A stretch of 64,000 nt of DNA from Eublepharis macularius (taxonomy: Eukaryota > Chordata > Lepidosauria > Squamata > Eublepharidae): assembly GCF_028583425.1 (NCBI RefSeq), contig NC_072793.1, positions 172,647,681 through 172,711,680 of the forward strand, given 5' to 3'. This document shows positions 1-12,294 of this stretch, piece by piece. Numbering within the stretch: position 1 is the first letter of the stretch; every line of letters begins with the position of its first letter. The notes beneath the pieces were generated by a model. It was not told where the DNA came from. It ran no database searches and was given only the letters and a program-made list of their open reading frames with translations. Position numbers and translations under genes: made by a program.

Positions 1-780
1 TTTTCCATTTACTGTCTGATTCAGATTTTGCATAACTTTTATACTTACTTTACGTTGTTTTTGTCTTACTTTCATTTCTTTAAATAAAATATTTAAACCA
101 AAAAAAGAAAAAAGAATGCCAATGATGAGCCCCAGGATCTACAGCCGGAGCTTTCATGAGGTCTTTAGGTCCCAACTCATCCTCTGGCAGCCCCCCCATT
201 CCCAGTGTCCGCTCCCGTTCCAGCCATAGGTGGTTCACGTATGCAGAGTTTGAGAATTAAAAAGTTGATTCCTAACTGTAACGATCACAACAAGGAACTT
301 TTCAAAAGACTTCTCTGGTTGGGGCATGGCAGATGCCAACATCCTGACACTCCATTTTATCCTGAAAACTTCCCTGTGAGGTTGGTTAGACTGAGAGTGT
401 GTGACTGGTCCAAAGTTTCCCAGCAATTTCTGTGGCAGAGTTGGGATTCAACCCACGAGTATGGTGAGGTTATGGATATCAGCTGTATAGGAAAAACACA
501 AGAGAAAAGCTCCAAGAGTGCGGTGACCAACTAACTAAAGAAACCAATGAAAAAAAGAAAGTCAATCAAATAAAATGTGTGGACAATCTTGTATCTTCAT
601 TGTTCGTAAATCTGGTGGCATAGTCTCCTCTCCTTAGAAGGGAAGAAAAACAGACACCAGTTAGAGAATCCCAACTACCTCGGTATATGTTTGTGGAATG
701 TTGTATTATTTGGCTGAGAAATTGTATCCAATAACATAATTGTCTTAGCGTCTATCCGACCACTCACAAAGATAGCTGGA
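1..780. other. Intergenic, no gene seen
   Basis: AT-rich start of the window. Positions about 275-470 resemble the degraded tail of an old SINE or L2-type element (a 'ctgtgaggttggttagactg' stretch followed by 'ttgggattcaaccca'), a layout common in squamate repeats. I see no splice signals or conserved coding. The 109-codon frame over this stretch has no recognisable domain. Confidence 0.5.
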
Positions 781-796
781 GCATGCGCCTTTTGGG

Positions 797-905
797 TGAT
801 TCTCGAAAGCTTATGCTAAAATAAAATTGGTTAGTCTTAAAGGTGCTACTGGACTCTTTTTGATTTTGCTACCACAGACTAACACGGCTAACTTCTCTGC
901 ATCTA
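797..905 (+). repeat. Penelope-like terminal fragment (family 2)
   Basis: Contains 'ttctcgaaagcttatgct', then 'ttagtcttaaaggtgctact' and 'cagactaacacggctaa'. The same string recurs at 16.9 kb (+) and 48.4 kb (-). It is a common sauropsid repeat end that I associate with Penelope-like elements. The CGAAAGC part is the 3' half of a hammerhead-like motif that is better preserved at 48.47 kb. Confidence 0.55.
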
Positions 906-999
906 TGAAGGAAGGACTTCCGTCTCCTTTCCCTTCCTCACTTTGATAGGCTGGGGAAACAAACAGCCCGCCTCTGAAGCGGCTTGGCCAAATCCGGAT

Positions 1000-1690
1000 G
1001 CCCAGTCTGCAAGAGGGGCAGCTGTTCCCCTTCCAGATCGGGGAGAGGGGAGGGAGGAACCCGCCTCTCTGTGAAGCCGGCGCCGGGGCGGGGAGCAACA
1101 GCCAGCTGCAAGCGAGGCGGTCACTCGCCTTGCCCTCGCCTCCGGGATGGGGGGGAACCCGCCCCCCCGTCAAGCCAAGGGGGAGCAAACCCAGCCGCCT
1201 GCAAACCAGCAGCCCCCTGCAAGAGGGGCGGCCACTCACCTTCCCCTCGGGGGGGGGAACCCGCCCCCCTGTCAAGCCGGCGCCAGGGCGGGGAGCAAAC
1301 CCGCCCGCCTGCAAACAGCCAGCTGCAAGCGAGGCGGCCGCTCGCCTTTCCCTCGCTGCCTGGATCGCGCGAGGGGAGGGACAAACCCGCCCCTCTGTCA
1401 AGCCGGCGCGGTCGGCGGAGCAAACCCGCCCGCCTGCAAACCGACGGCAGGCTGCAAGAGGGGCAGCCGCTCGCCTTCCCTTCGCAGCCGGGATTTGCGC
1501 AGGGGTGCGCCGCCCTGTCAAGCCGGCGCAGCGGGGGGAGCAAACCCGCCCGCCTACAAACCTGCCGCCAGTTGCAAACGAGGCGGCTGCTCGCCTTCCC
1601 CTCCTCACCGGGATCGGTGCCAGGGGGAGGGATAAACCTGCCCCCCTGTCAAGCCGGCAGCCGGCAGCGGGCAGCCAGCTGGGATTGGGA
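1000..1690. repeat. GC-rich minisatellite, unit about 115-120 bp
   Basis: Roughly five imperfect head-to-tail copies. The marker 'gagcaaacccgcccgcct' recurs near 1,187, 1,299, 1,418 and 1,537. Overlapping open frames on both strands are proline/arginine-rich low complexity produced by the repeat, not genes. A related but shorter GC-rich array sits at 46.8-47.0 kb beside a second copy of the same composite repeat. Confidence 0.75.
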
Positions 1691-1730
1691 AGGTTTCCTG
1701 TCTGTCATGTGTCCTCAACCCCCATCAATC

Positions 1731-1816
1731 AGAGATGCTTTAGGCTGATCCTGCACTGGGCAGGGGGGTGGACTAGATGGTCTGTATGGCCCCTTCCAAC
1801 TCTATGATTCTACGAA
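1731..1816 (+). repeat. CR1 LINE 3' end
   Basis: Carries the sauropsid CR1 tail: 'ggactagatggtctgtatgg', then 'ccccttccaactctatgatt' and 'ctacga'. Only the terminal part is present; no reverse transcriptase is seen upstream. Confidence 0.75.
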
Positions 1817-2216
1817 TGGGCAGGCTGCAAGCCCTTCCTCACACTAATTTGGTTGCAACTGGGGCCCTTCCCAGCTCCCGCTGGCCCACCTGTGGCACCC
1901 TGCAGATTTTTTTTTAAGGAAAAGGAAGGGCTGGGGGCAAGGAGAAACCCAGGAGATCCAGAGAACCATCCATCAGGCGGGAGAGGCTGGGATAACCTGT
2001 GGGTGACTGGAAGGGGGGCGCGCGGCTTCAGAGTCATTTAACAGCCTGACCAGGACTCCCCGTGTGGGGTTGCCAGCTCCAGGTAGTGAAATTCCTGGAG
2101 ATTTTGAGAGCGGAAATTGGAAGGGCTTTATATACAAAAACATTGTATATAAAGAAATCTTTCAGCATTGATCACTGAATGTTATGTTTCATAAAAATTT
2201 TTGAAAAGCACAACTT

Positions 2217-2261
2217 TCTAGAGCCCGTTGTATTTATTTGCACAACGAGCTTTGTTTCTAG
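2217..2261 (+). mobile_element. Helitron-like 3' terminus
   Basis: An imperfect hairpin (arms about 2,220-2,230 and 2,241-2,251) is followed about 8 bases later by CTAG and then T. That is the Helitron 3' layout: hairpin, CTRR end, T of the AT target. A second copy with a better stem ends at 47,921. No Rep/helicase coding is present and the 5' end is not identified, so this would be a non-autonomous copy if correct. Confidence 0.45.
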
Positions 2262-2665
2262 TTTATAATGAATAAGTAGGGAAGAAATAGCGGGGCTATC
2301 AAATATCAGTCGTATTTTGCATGCCTGGTGGGAGTTATTAAAGAGCTCAACTGATTTCAAGTCTAAAGACTGAAGTTTGCTACCAAACAAAACTCTCAAA
2401 TGCTGCTCAGTATTAAGTGTCACGAAAGGGGACACAGCAGTTGAATTGTCAGATGGTCAAACAGACCATACGAGGATGCAGAACGAACTGGTAAGAACCA
2501 ACCCCTCTGCCTCCATGGGAAGAGCTGGAATCCAACTGGCTCTTTCGGTGTCTGTCCAGCTGTTATCCACTTGGGACACTTTGGAGGGCTGCTGTTGTTA
2601 CTTGATGGATTGCAAACCGAGCTTTGAATGCATCAGTCAGAGCTGTTCAAAGACACTTCCCACTG

Positions 2666-2823
2666 ACACTGAGAGATCTCTCTGTCTTTTGGTGCTACAC
2701 CTCTGAAGATGCCAGCCACAGCTGCTGGCAAAACGTCAGGAACTATAATGCCAAGACCACGGCAATACAGCCCGGAAAACCCACAACAACCATCGTTCTC
2801 CGGCCGTGAAAGCCTTCGACAAT
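2666..2823 (+). mobile_element. Penelope-like terminal fragment (family 1) with hammerhead-like motif
   Basis: This 158-bp copy is flanked by a 13-bp direct repeat, acacttcccactg (2,653-2,665 and 2,824-2,836). Positions 2,703-2,737 hold CTGAAGA, a 6-bp stem (GCCAGC/GCTGGC), an A-rich core where GAAA is expected, and CGTC, which is the order of a small hammerhead ribozyme. The G of GAAA is replaced here, so this copy is probably inactive. Related copies lie at 22.9-23.2 kb and 62.5 kb. Confidence 0.7.
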
Positions 2824-2989
2824 ACACTTCCCACTGTTTTAGCATTTGAGAAAGAGACCTCTGTCGGCGTGTTGACAGAAAATCCAGGATTTTCTAATCT
2901 ACGTCTTCCCCCGTAACTAGCACAATAACAAATTAACAGGGTGGGAAACCTAGAAAATACTTCATAGGCAAGTTCAAATCTCTGATTAT

Positions 2990-3155
2990 GCCATGGAAAA
3001 TCATTGTGTGACTTTGGCCTAGACAGTCTCACACTCAGCCTCGCCTGTCACATACGTTTGTTGTGAAGATAAAACGGAGGAGGGGGGATTCATGGAGCTG
3101 CTCTGGGTGTGCACTGGGGGGAAAGATGGGATATAAATGAGGTAGGTAAGTAAAC
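2990..3155 (+). repeat. SINE/L2-type 3' tail
   Basis: Degraded squamate repeat with 'tttgttgtgaagataaaacg' and ending 'gggatataaatgaggtaggt'. No gene is present in this stretch. Confidence 0.5.
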
Positions 3156-3459
3156 GGAGATTGGCTCTCCGCTTGGTCTGCAGGCAGAGCTTCAGCCTGG
3201 GAGGCCTCAGAAAGGACGGATAAAGCTTCAGGGTGGTTTGAATTGGAAACGTTGTGCGTGGGGAGGGGCTGCCAGAGGAGCTGCAGCAGTACCAGGCAAA
3301 GCAACAGGCAAAACCATCACCTTCTGTTAGCAAGCTGTAGGCAGAATGCGATTCCCACGGAGAATCTCCTCAAAAAGCAAACACCCAAACACCCAAATCA
3401 GCTCACAGCATACTGGACGCTTGCTCTTGTCTACCATTAAAACCGGCGCAACGCGGCCA

Positions 3460-4150
3460 CAACCTTGTGTTATCTCATTTTGTTCGACGTGAAGTGACAT
3501 TTCTCGCTGGCCCTTTCCTCGGAGCCTCCTTTGCTCTGAAGAAGGGAGCTTTGATTCTCGAAAGCCTCCCGCTGAAGATCTTGGTGATCTCTGTGGGGCA
3601 CCGCGGGGCTCAGCCCTGCTCTTCCATTGCAGACGAGAGCGGCTGCCCCTTCGCTTTTCTAGCTCCGGGGGCCATTCACTGCTGCGAGGTTCTCCTAGGA
3701 TTAAAGGGATAGAGTCGGCCGTCTTGCAGACCAGAGGCATGTGCGAGGGTGTGTGTGTTTGGGATCGTCCTTTCCGGCTCCTCCCTTCTTTCAAAGCGCC
3801 TGTGAGGTCGCACGTGGCTTAAGGGGCCATTTTGGTGAGCTGAGAGGGACTGGGGGGGGGGAGATATGGAGGGGGACTGCAATGCAGGGCCCCGAGTGGA
3901 CCGGCAGGAGGGGTGAGGGGGAGAGGGAGAGGGACTCCCTCCCCTCCCCGCTCCTCGCACGGGTCCCTCCTCCTGCATCAGAAAGAGCCGCTTTGTGCAA
4001 AGCCGAAGAAATGCCCGAAGAGGCGCCGGGGAAGAAAGACCCGCAGGAGGCAGGAATAGCGAAGGGATCTTTGGGACTGGGGAGGGGGCGATAGGTCTCG
4101 GTTGAGGAGCAGCAGGAGGGGGAAGAGGGATATTGGGAGGGGCGCTTCTT
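3460..4150 (+). promoter_or_regulatory. Unit 1 putative first exon and promoter region
   Basis: A possible noncoding first exon ends with the donor CCATTTTG|GTGAGC at 3,833. The sequence just downstream ('ggggagatatggaggggg' and the 'cctcctgcatcag...gagcc' stretch near 3,970) is the reverse complement of the intron-1 start next to the first exons of genes A, B and C. This identifies the same 5' module in plus orientation, opposite to the other units. The transcription start is not visible. Confidence 0.5.
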
Positions 4151-4770
4151 TTCAGCCTGGCCCCAGCTGTCTCAAATGCTAAAACAGTGGGAAGTGTCTT
4201 TGAACAGCTCCACCTTTCTCTTACTCCCCTGCTAAATTCTGATGTTTCACTTCCTTTGTTGCCGTCTCTCTTCAGCCACCCCACAGACTGCTTTCAAGAG
4301 CCTTGACTCTGATGGACTCAGCTACATGCTGGGGCAAATATCTGGGCCCCCAATTTTTAAACAATACCGGGAGCTTAGCTGACTCCCTCCATTCAACAAG
4401 AGGTTGTTCTAGTTATGGCAGGTGGAACATTGCAGGTCAACACCACAGGCAGAAAATTCACACTGCATCACCCCAATGCAATCATCCCCCAGTCACAAAT
4501 GTACTGGCTTATGGCTAGATTTTGGGCCTGCTCTTCTGGCTGACAGTATGAGTCAGAGATGATCTCTGTTCCAATAACCATACCAATGAAATGGTATTTT
4601 CCATATGCTTGCTACAGACCAGAGTCCGAAAAAAGAATTTTGGTAGTGTGTAAAGATATTAAGTCTTAGAACTTTTCCATTGCTTACAGCACTTAGGTTG
4701 GTTAATTACTTATTTGCAAGTTCTGTTCATTTTCATCATGTTCATACCAAGTTTCTCTTTTTTTCACCAG

Positions 4771-6126
<1,356 letters not shown>

Positions 6127-6129
6127 AAA

Positions 6130-8280
6130 AAGAAATGCAGTAAAACTTTATAAGACACTCACTACATAATGTGAGAAAAATGTGTACAATTTTTGAGATT
6201 ATGACTACAGCCCAATTTCCTTTATGAAAATTTTGTCTTAAACAATTTTTTTTCTTCAGATTCTGAAATGTTTGGTCATTCCTGATCACATCAAGTAGGC
6301 AATTACACCTAATGGGAGTGTCAAGAGGGAATCCATCTGTGTGGGCAGAACCAGCACCTGGAACTGGGCCTGCAAAGTAACCGGTAGACATTGGAGCAAT
6401 TCCAAAAAGCGTTTAATGTGCATGCTATGCCTCAAGACTGATAATAATTGATGTGCAGCCTTGTGAATTAGCCAGAGCTTCTGACTTCAAGGGCAGACCC
6501 ATCTACAGGGTGTTACAGTAGTTTATCCACAGAGTGGCTCTAGTGTGGATCTACATGGTCAACCTTAAGAGCCATTCTCAGTGGACAAAAGCCAGGTACA
6601 AACAGCATGGTTTGAGTCTAGCGGCACCTTAGAGACCAACCAGACTGTCAGGGTCCCTTTTTCAGATACAGGGAAGGGAGATCCCTAAGCCTTTATATCT
6701 CTGTCTGGATGTGAGTGTGGTGAAACAAAGAAAGGAGTCAGAATGTAAAGTTACAATGCAGCTTGATTAGAGCAGAAAGACAACTAGGGAAAGAGCGGGA
6801 GAGGTTTCTTTCTGCTTTGTAGTTTCAAGACTCCACCCCATTGCTGAATGTCCCCTCTTTGGAGTTGGCAGAGACTCGCAGCTCTCTTGTGCTTGCTAGG
6901 GATTAGGGGTGTGCAGCTGAAAAAGATTCAGGTTTCCCGCTTCGGGTTTACTCAAGGTGGGAAAACAATTTGGAATAACCTGAATCCCAAAGCAGCAAGC
7001 TGCTTCCAGATTTGGGTGTTTAAACCACTTTGGTATGCTCCGTAAAGATTCAGGAAGTGTTGCTTTCAAAGTTCCCACCCTGCCGCTTATTTCACCCAAT
7101 GGGTGAAATAAACCACCATTCCTCTTCCAGTGTTTCTGGTCATATCCTAAAGATGATAAGAGACATAGGCATTCTGGGACTTAAAACCTTTAGAAATCAT
7201 CCATTAGCTTCTCCAGTAGGTTGGGGCAGTTTCCCTTTGCTCTCAGCACTGTGTGTTCAAGATGGAGTCTAAGAGAAGTTTGCTAAGGATGACTTGTAGA
7301 AAATGAAGGTTTAATCTTCTTCTAGTACAGATAATTGATAATTTCCCTTTGCTCTGCATATGTGCCTTATCTTTTTTTGTTCCAAAGGAAAGATCTTTCT
7401 TTCATCCCCTTTGCCATTTTGTAGTCAAGGATACTTTCTGGCTCAGCTGTGATTTCACTGCCCATTGCATTTCTTCCAGGTAGGGTCACCTGCATATCTA
7501 TGGCACCAAGACCCTGCCCTTGGGACGTGAATTGTGTATTCATTATTTTGATCACATTTATATATGTTAATCTATGTATTCTTATGTTGTGTCATAACCT
7601 CTGAAAGGTTTGACAGCTGGTTAAGAAAAGTTCAGAACTGCCTCTCAACTGAAGAAATGGTAGATTTATTGCCATTTTATTGCAAACATGCTGCTTTTAA
7701 CTTTATAACTCTTAGGAGACCAACTGTTTTCTTTAGAGCACGGTCATGTGATAAGTTAGAGAAAATTATTTCTCTTCCTTCCTTTCACCTCCTCTACACG
7801 TGTCATGTCAGGGTCTAACGAGGATTTCTGCTGATGGCTTCCAATTAGCCTTTTATATAATAGGATTCCTGAATTAAAGCAGCCAGGAGGAGAATGTGGC
7901 TCTGGGGCTTTCCCTTCCCAGCAGCCCTTGGGACATTCTGGGCCAGAGAGGTGTCCATCACTCCCCAGGGTCTACCAGCCCGTAGCTTCACCTGGCTTCA
8001 TCACTGGACTCCTCCTTCGCTTCACACAGGTATGAAAGGTGTGCTCCACCTCTGTGAGGAGGACATTGTGGAGAAAGGAGCATGTGAGAATGCAAACGTA
8101 GAGTGACTTTGGCTGATAGAAGGGCCGGGGCCTCAGGGGGGTAGCTTCTTCCCTAACTTCTGTGGATTAGGGAGGAGGGATGTTGGTCATGAGAGTATGA
8201 AGGTTAAGTGACAATTTGTATAGGTGTGGGAGAGAAAGATATCATGAGGGACCTGGCCAGGTGAGAAAAAGAAACGTCAA
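6130..8280. other. Intergenic, repeats only
   Basis: No gene is supported. Positions 6,600-6,650 hold a minus-strand fragment of the 'ggtgccgctagact' repeat (PLE family 2 type). 6,905-7,130 resembles a dispersed lizard repeat starting 'taggggtgtgcag'. The remaining stretch is AT-rich with scattered short frames that show no domains. Confidence 0.5.
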
Positions 8281-8284
8281 GCAA

Positions 8285-8480
8285 CTGATAGTTTTAGGTG
8301 GGGAGCCATGTTGGTCTGCAAAATAGCAACAGGATATGAACCCAGTGGTATCTTTGAGACCATCAAGATTTTCAGGGTAGGAGTTTTGAAGAGTCACAGT
8401 TCCCTCTTGAAAATTCCTACCCTAAAAATCTTGTTGGTCTCAAAGGTGCCACAGGACTCAAATCTTGCAGTCAAGCAAAT
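8285..8480. repeat. Inverted pair of Penelope-family-2-like ends
   Basis: Two copies of the string around 'ttggtctcaaaggtgccaca' face each other, the left one on the minus strand and the right one on the plus strand. They are separated by a short spacer around 8,385-8,415. The arms diverge by several substitutions. The family is inferred from similarity to the ends at 0.8 and 48.4 kb. Confidence 0.5.
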
Positions 8481-8850
8481 GAGTCATCCCATTTCTTCTC
8501 CACAACTCGGATCTGTTCCCAGGGTGCTCTCCGTTCAGACAACCATCACCCAGAATCCAGCCTTGCAATTATAGTGGAACCTGATTGGATGCAGTTTCTG
8601 TGTAGCTTTACCTCAGGGAAGCAATATATATTCCCTTCAAAACACATTCTGCTGGATTTTGATAAGTATTGGGCGATGCCGGAAAGGGTAGCTATTTTTT
8701 CAGTTCTCTCAAGAATGGATTTTCCTGCCTTCCATGACAGGATATCGGAAACCAAGGGAAGGAGGCCTGATCCCATGAGCCTCGCAGCAGAGAAGATAGC
8801 ACTGTTTCACCTACTGCCTGTCTCCCCAGTGCGCCCCCCTCACCCCTTAC

Positions 8851-8936
8851 CACATCTGGCTGCATGGCAGCTCTTTCCCTTTCAGCCCAGGGAGGAGATG
8901 CCACAGAAGGTATCAAGGGGGTCTTTTTGCTGCTGA
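8851..8936 (-). pseudogene. Unit 2 orphan start exon (MQPDV)
   Basis: Homologous to the start exons of genes A, B and C. The acceptor is ACCTCCCAG (minus strand, just above 8,936), the ATG is at 8,865, the codons are ATG CAG CCA GAT GTG, and the donor GTAAGG follows at 8,850. Phase 0 would suit a KRAB-A exon, but I find no KRAB-A, KRAB-B or finger exon on the minus strand between here and 7 kb, so the unit is a remnant. Confidence 0.6.
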
Positions 8937-9124
8937 CTGGGAGGTAGAAAGAAAAGGATGGTAGGACACTTTCTATGGAGGCAACTCCGGCCTCCATCTC
9001 TTCCTGCTGGGATGCTTTCCCATGGCAGGGAGTTTTTAATACAGGAAATCATTCCTCAATGTGCTCTCCTGCCTCTAGTCTGAAGCGAAGCAGCCTTGAG
9101 TCCACTTGCAGGGGGGGAGGAGCT

Positions 9125-9960
9125 TAAATAAAGCAGTGGGAAGCATTAAAGACACCAGAGAACAATATTTTAGAAATGAAAACACGGAAAATATCATGTG
9201 ATCCTACAGCTGCGGTGGATAATCTATGGGCACCTGGAGGGAACACCCCTCCCTTCACACACACACAATGATAGAAAAAGAAAAGCAGTCCAGAAATTGC
9301 TGGAGTGCAAAGAAGGTAGCAGAGTGTGTATGTGTGTGTGGGGGGGAGCTCCTCTAACACTTCTGCTTCTGGTTTCCAAGATGGCTTTGTCTGGGACCCT
9401 GATGCGGAAGGAGGTGTGTGTGTGTGGAGTGGAGGGAGGAAAGCCCAGCTGGGGCCTGTCTGAAAAAAAGCAAAGATGGCAAAAGCAGTTGGGGGGGGGG
9501 GCTCACGTTTCTTATTGGTCTTATGCTGGTGTGTATTCCTCTCCTGCCCGTTTTTCCAGGAACTTCTTTGGCTTTGTATAAAGCATCTCTCTGCAGTGCA
9601 GAAGTGGCAGCTTGGAGAAGGGCAGAGTGAGAATTGAGGGAGGGGACCACCCTTAACTTCCCCTCCCATTTCTCCTGGTTTGAGTCTTGCATTGAAACTC
9701 CCCTCCTCCCAATTATCTCCCCTTCAAAACACCCTTGAGCTCACAGTCTCCTTCCCAACCAAGCATCCAGCAGCTGGAAGAAATACAAAAGTAGATTCTG
9801 TGAAGAAGAAAGGACAAGAAAGGGCTTCCTTCACAACCCCCTGCCCCCATATGCCTCTTCTCTAGGACTTTGGACTCTCTCGCTTTAACCCCGAAAGAGC
9901 ATCGCACTGGATCAAGGGGGACGGGGGCTGAGATTACCTAACATCAAGGTAAGTCTTATT
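9125..9960 (-). promoter_or_regulatory. Unit 2 first-exon/promoter region, remnant
   Basis: Diverged copy of the 5' module seen at 14.0-14.8, 23.5-24.0, 40.3-40.7 and 61.6-62.1 kb. Shared marks are 'ctcctcccaattatctcccc', then 'cttctctaggactttggact' and the Pro/Ser-codon-like C-rich stretch. It is read on the minus strand. The donor is not clearly preserved. Expression is unknown. Confidence 0.5.
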
Positions 9961-11118
9961 TTTTGTCCTGCTACGAGAAATGTAAGCAAGTTGCTGCCTC
10001 ACTTCGCATAGTTTCTTTTTTAAAAAACACCTTTAATGTGTGGATTTTTGGATTTTGTGACCTCCTCTGACTCTCACAGAAAGGCAGGACTTTGTTTTCT
10101 TTTTTCATTTTCTTTTTTCCAGTTTGGAACCTAGCCTTTGAACCTAGGCTTTCCATTCAAAGAGCTAATTTTAAAAACAAACACTGGAAAACAAAATTAC
10201 ATAAAACTGCAGAACATCTTAAAATGATCAGGGGTATAAATTGGCTTTGGCATAAAAATTAAATGCACATAAAGAAACACATCCAGGAGAGCACTCACCT
10301 CACCAGCATTTCCCCCTGTATCAGTGGGTCTCCCTTTCCTCCTCCAGCCATCCGTTCCCAAGGGTGCAACAACATAGCCACATCAGGGGAGCTGACTTGG
10401 CCAGAGGGCACTAAACTCTAAGGCAATTCACCACAGCCCAAGGCAAGGTGGAGGTCTCACTGTCTGGAGGGGGTTGCCTTGGCAACCCAAAATGGTGGCC
10501 AAGACCATGAGATGGAGCTTCTATGCCAGACTCCATTTTTGCACCAGTTGTGTTTCTCAGCCTCCTCCTTAAGGCAGTGGCATAGTGTGGGTTGCCAGCG
10601 CCCAGGGCAAAGCAAGTATTGCGCCCCCTAACCCATGGACCATTAGCACTCCCTGAGTGCCTTCCACCAGTCCAGTATTGAACCCCTTATCCCCCAAGCA
10701 CATGTATTGTATTTTAAGAAAATACTGATGTATTTAAAGTAAAATGAATTTAATGCTAGAGATGAAAGATTAACAAGAGCTACAGAATAATTATATTGGC
10801 AGAAAGAACAACTTTACGCTGAATTCAAAAACAACAACAACCAGAAACTAGTGAGGAGAGAGCTGCCAACTGCCCTGGGGAAGGACATTCTGTCCCTTCA
10901 ACAGAGGTTTGGTGTGATGTAGCTTTCCATGGCAGGCAGGTAAATGAGAATGGCCCACCTGTGGACATGAGGCCTCTATTACAATGGGGCAGGGCATTTT
11001 TCTCTTGGACAGCTGGCAACTGCAGCAAGGAGGGCTGCGGCATTTATTTATTTTCTTTCCGTTATAGGTGTTCCATTTTTCACTATTTTTTCTTCACTTA
11101 TCAGACACTTATTCCTAT
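9960..11118. other. Intergenic, duplicated upstream flank
   Basis: Positions about 10,000-10,500 are paralogous to 14,820-16,090 upstream of unit 3. For example, 'ataaattggctttg', 'acaacatagcca' and 'cacagcccaaggcaagg' occur in the same order in both. This shows that units 2 and 3 arose by duplication that included upstream DNA. No gene is seen. Confidence 0.6.
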
Positions 11119-11155
11119 TGTTTGTCTTATCTCCGTGATGGAGATAAGACAAACA
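11119..11155. repeat. 16-bp perfect palindrome at a duplication breakpoint
   Basis: Arms 11,119-11,134 (tgtttgtcttatctcc) and 11,140-11,155 are perfect inverted copies around a 5-base loop, gtgat. The right arm is the start of the duplicated finger exon; the left arm is a snap-back copy of it that includes this copy's own substitutions relative to 4.8 kb. Confidence 0.8.
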
Positions 11156-11368
11156 TATTCAGATATAAATACTTTTGTTCTTTCAAAGGATGATGACTCT
11201 CACAAAATTTCCCTCATTTCAGAAATATACAAAGAAGAGAATCAAAATATGTGCCCCGTAAGAAACAGAAAAAATCTGGAAAAATCAGACATTCGTATAC
11301 ATAGAAGAATGATCAGAGGGAAGAAACTATATAAATGCCTGGAGTGTGGGAAAAGCTTCAGTCGGAAA
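11134..11368 (+). pseudogene. Fragment of a C2H2 finger exon
   Basis: A 235-bp copy of 4,811-5,045, by eye above 90% identical. It covers the pre-finger linker (MEIRQTYSDINT, then MCPVRNRKNLEKSD) and the first half of finger 1 (CLECGKSF), then stops abruptly inside the finger. No splice acceptor precedes it. The frame continues briefly into unrelated sequence and ends at 11,423-11,425. It lies on the opposite strand to the KRAB remnants at 12.2-13.7 kb. Confidence 0.8.
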
Positions 11369-11369
11369 G

Positions 11370-12200
11370 ATAGTCCAAGTCTAAAATTAATTTCTAAACA
11401 GGCTTTAAGCCATATGGATCGATGAAATTTGTATAGCTTGTACCTTAACCTATGTATTTCATAACCTTATTTTCTTTCTGAAAGTTATGTTTAAATTCTT
11501 TCTAGCTATATATTAAAGAACCAGAAGTACTGTTTTGAATATGTGCAGTCCAAAGAGAGGGTTATTGGTGGGAAAGAAGTATGTATAGTAGATGAATAAA
11601 AAGGGGGAGGGGGGAAAGGGAAAAATAACAAGCAAAAGGCCTGTTCAAAACCTGTAATGCAATTAAATGGCTTCCTGTATATCTCAATTCCTGGTCCCAC
11701 AGACTGGGCCAGCTAGACAACACAGGCAAGGGGTTTCAAAGCATGAAGGAGAACCAGAAGGAAGGGTAGAGACTGTTATGTCCTGGGGAACTTCCTGTAA
11801 AAAGTCAAACTGGTATTGAACCTTTACTTGAACCAAGAGGGAATCAAGTTTCTGGCACTAAATTGCAAAAAGCTGACAGAAAACTTTCTAAACTAACTCT
11901 TGGGGGGAAACTAGCAATACTTGGAGAGCTTTCAGTACAGAACAACCAAGGATGGTGAGGGAAAATCTCAGGCGGAACAGGGAACCAGCCTTGTCTGATA
12001 TCCACTGCCAGTTAAAATAAGAATACTTGGCTGGACTGGGAAGAAATGATTTTCCTGTATTTAGGACCTACAGGCACGGTTTCAACATTCACAACCCAGC
12101 CAAGTTAAATGTGTGAGGATAAAGAAGGCCACAGAAATCCACCAGCCCACAGAATTAATCACAGACAATTTGCAGTCCCCCGACAGATCTAAACAGTTAC
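11370..12200. other. Intergenic, unit 3 downstream flank
   Basis: No gene is seen. Positions 12,060-12,200 ('acctacaggcacggtttcaa' onward) are paralogous to 20,210-20,305 beside the gene A KRAB-B exon, so this is intron sequence of the unit 3 remnant. Confidence 0.55.
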
Positions 12201-12294
12201 CTGCCAATCCCTTCTCCTCATCAGAAACCAGGATAGCCAGCTCTTCCTCTTCTTCCCAGCTAGGATATGTGGTCAGGTTTGGCAATCTGAGGTC
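12201..12294 (-). pseudogene. Unit 3 KRAB-B exon, broken
   Basis: Minus-strand acceptor AAACAG and donor GTAACT frame a KRAB-B-like exon reading GPQIAKPDHIS, then EEEEELAILVSDEEKGLAG. The conserved W codon is TAG and an extra base follows it, so the frame is lost in the middle. Closest visible relative: the gene A exon at 20.3 kb (GPVIVKPDLISWLEEEL). Confidence 0.75.

Larger units (their letters stand above)
2640..4210. repeat. Perfect 40-bp inverted repeats flanking a plus-strand first exon
   Basis: The left arm is 2,640-2,665 continued at 2,837-2,850 (split by a PLE insertion); the right arm is 4,171-4,210. With the insertion and its target duplication left out, the arms match at 40 of 40 bases as inverted copies. 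The interval between them holds the first-exon/promoter region of unit 1. Flanking target duplications are not clear, so this may be a transposon or an inversion junction. Confidence 0.7.

Noticed and set aside
811-1807. Long overlapping frames rich in Pro, Arg and Gly on both strands
   Set aside because: They follow the 115-120-bp GC-rich minisatellite; no domain, start context or splice support.
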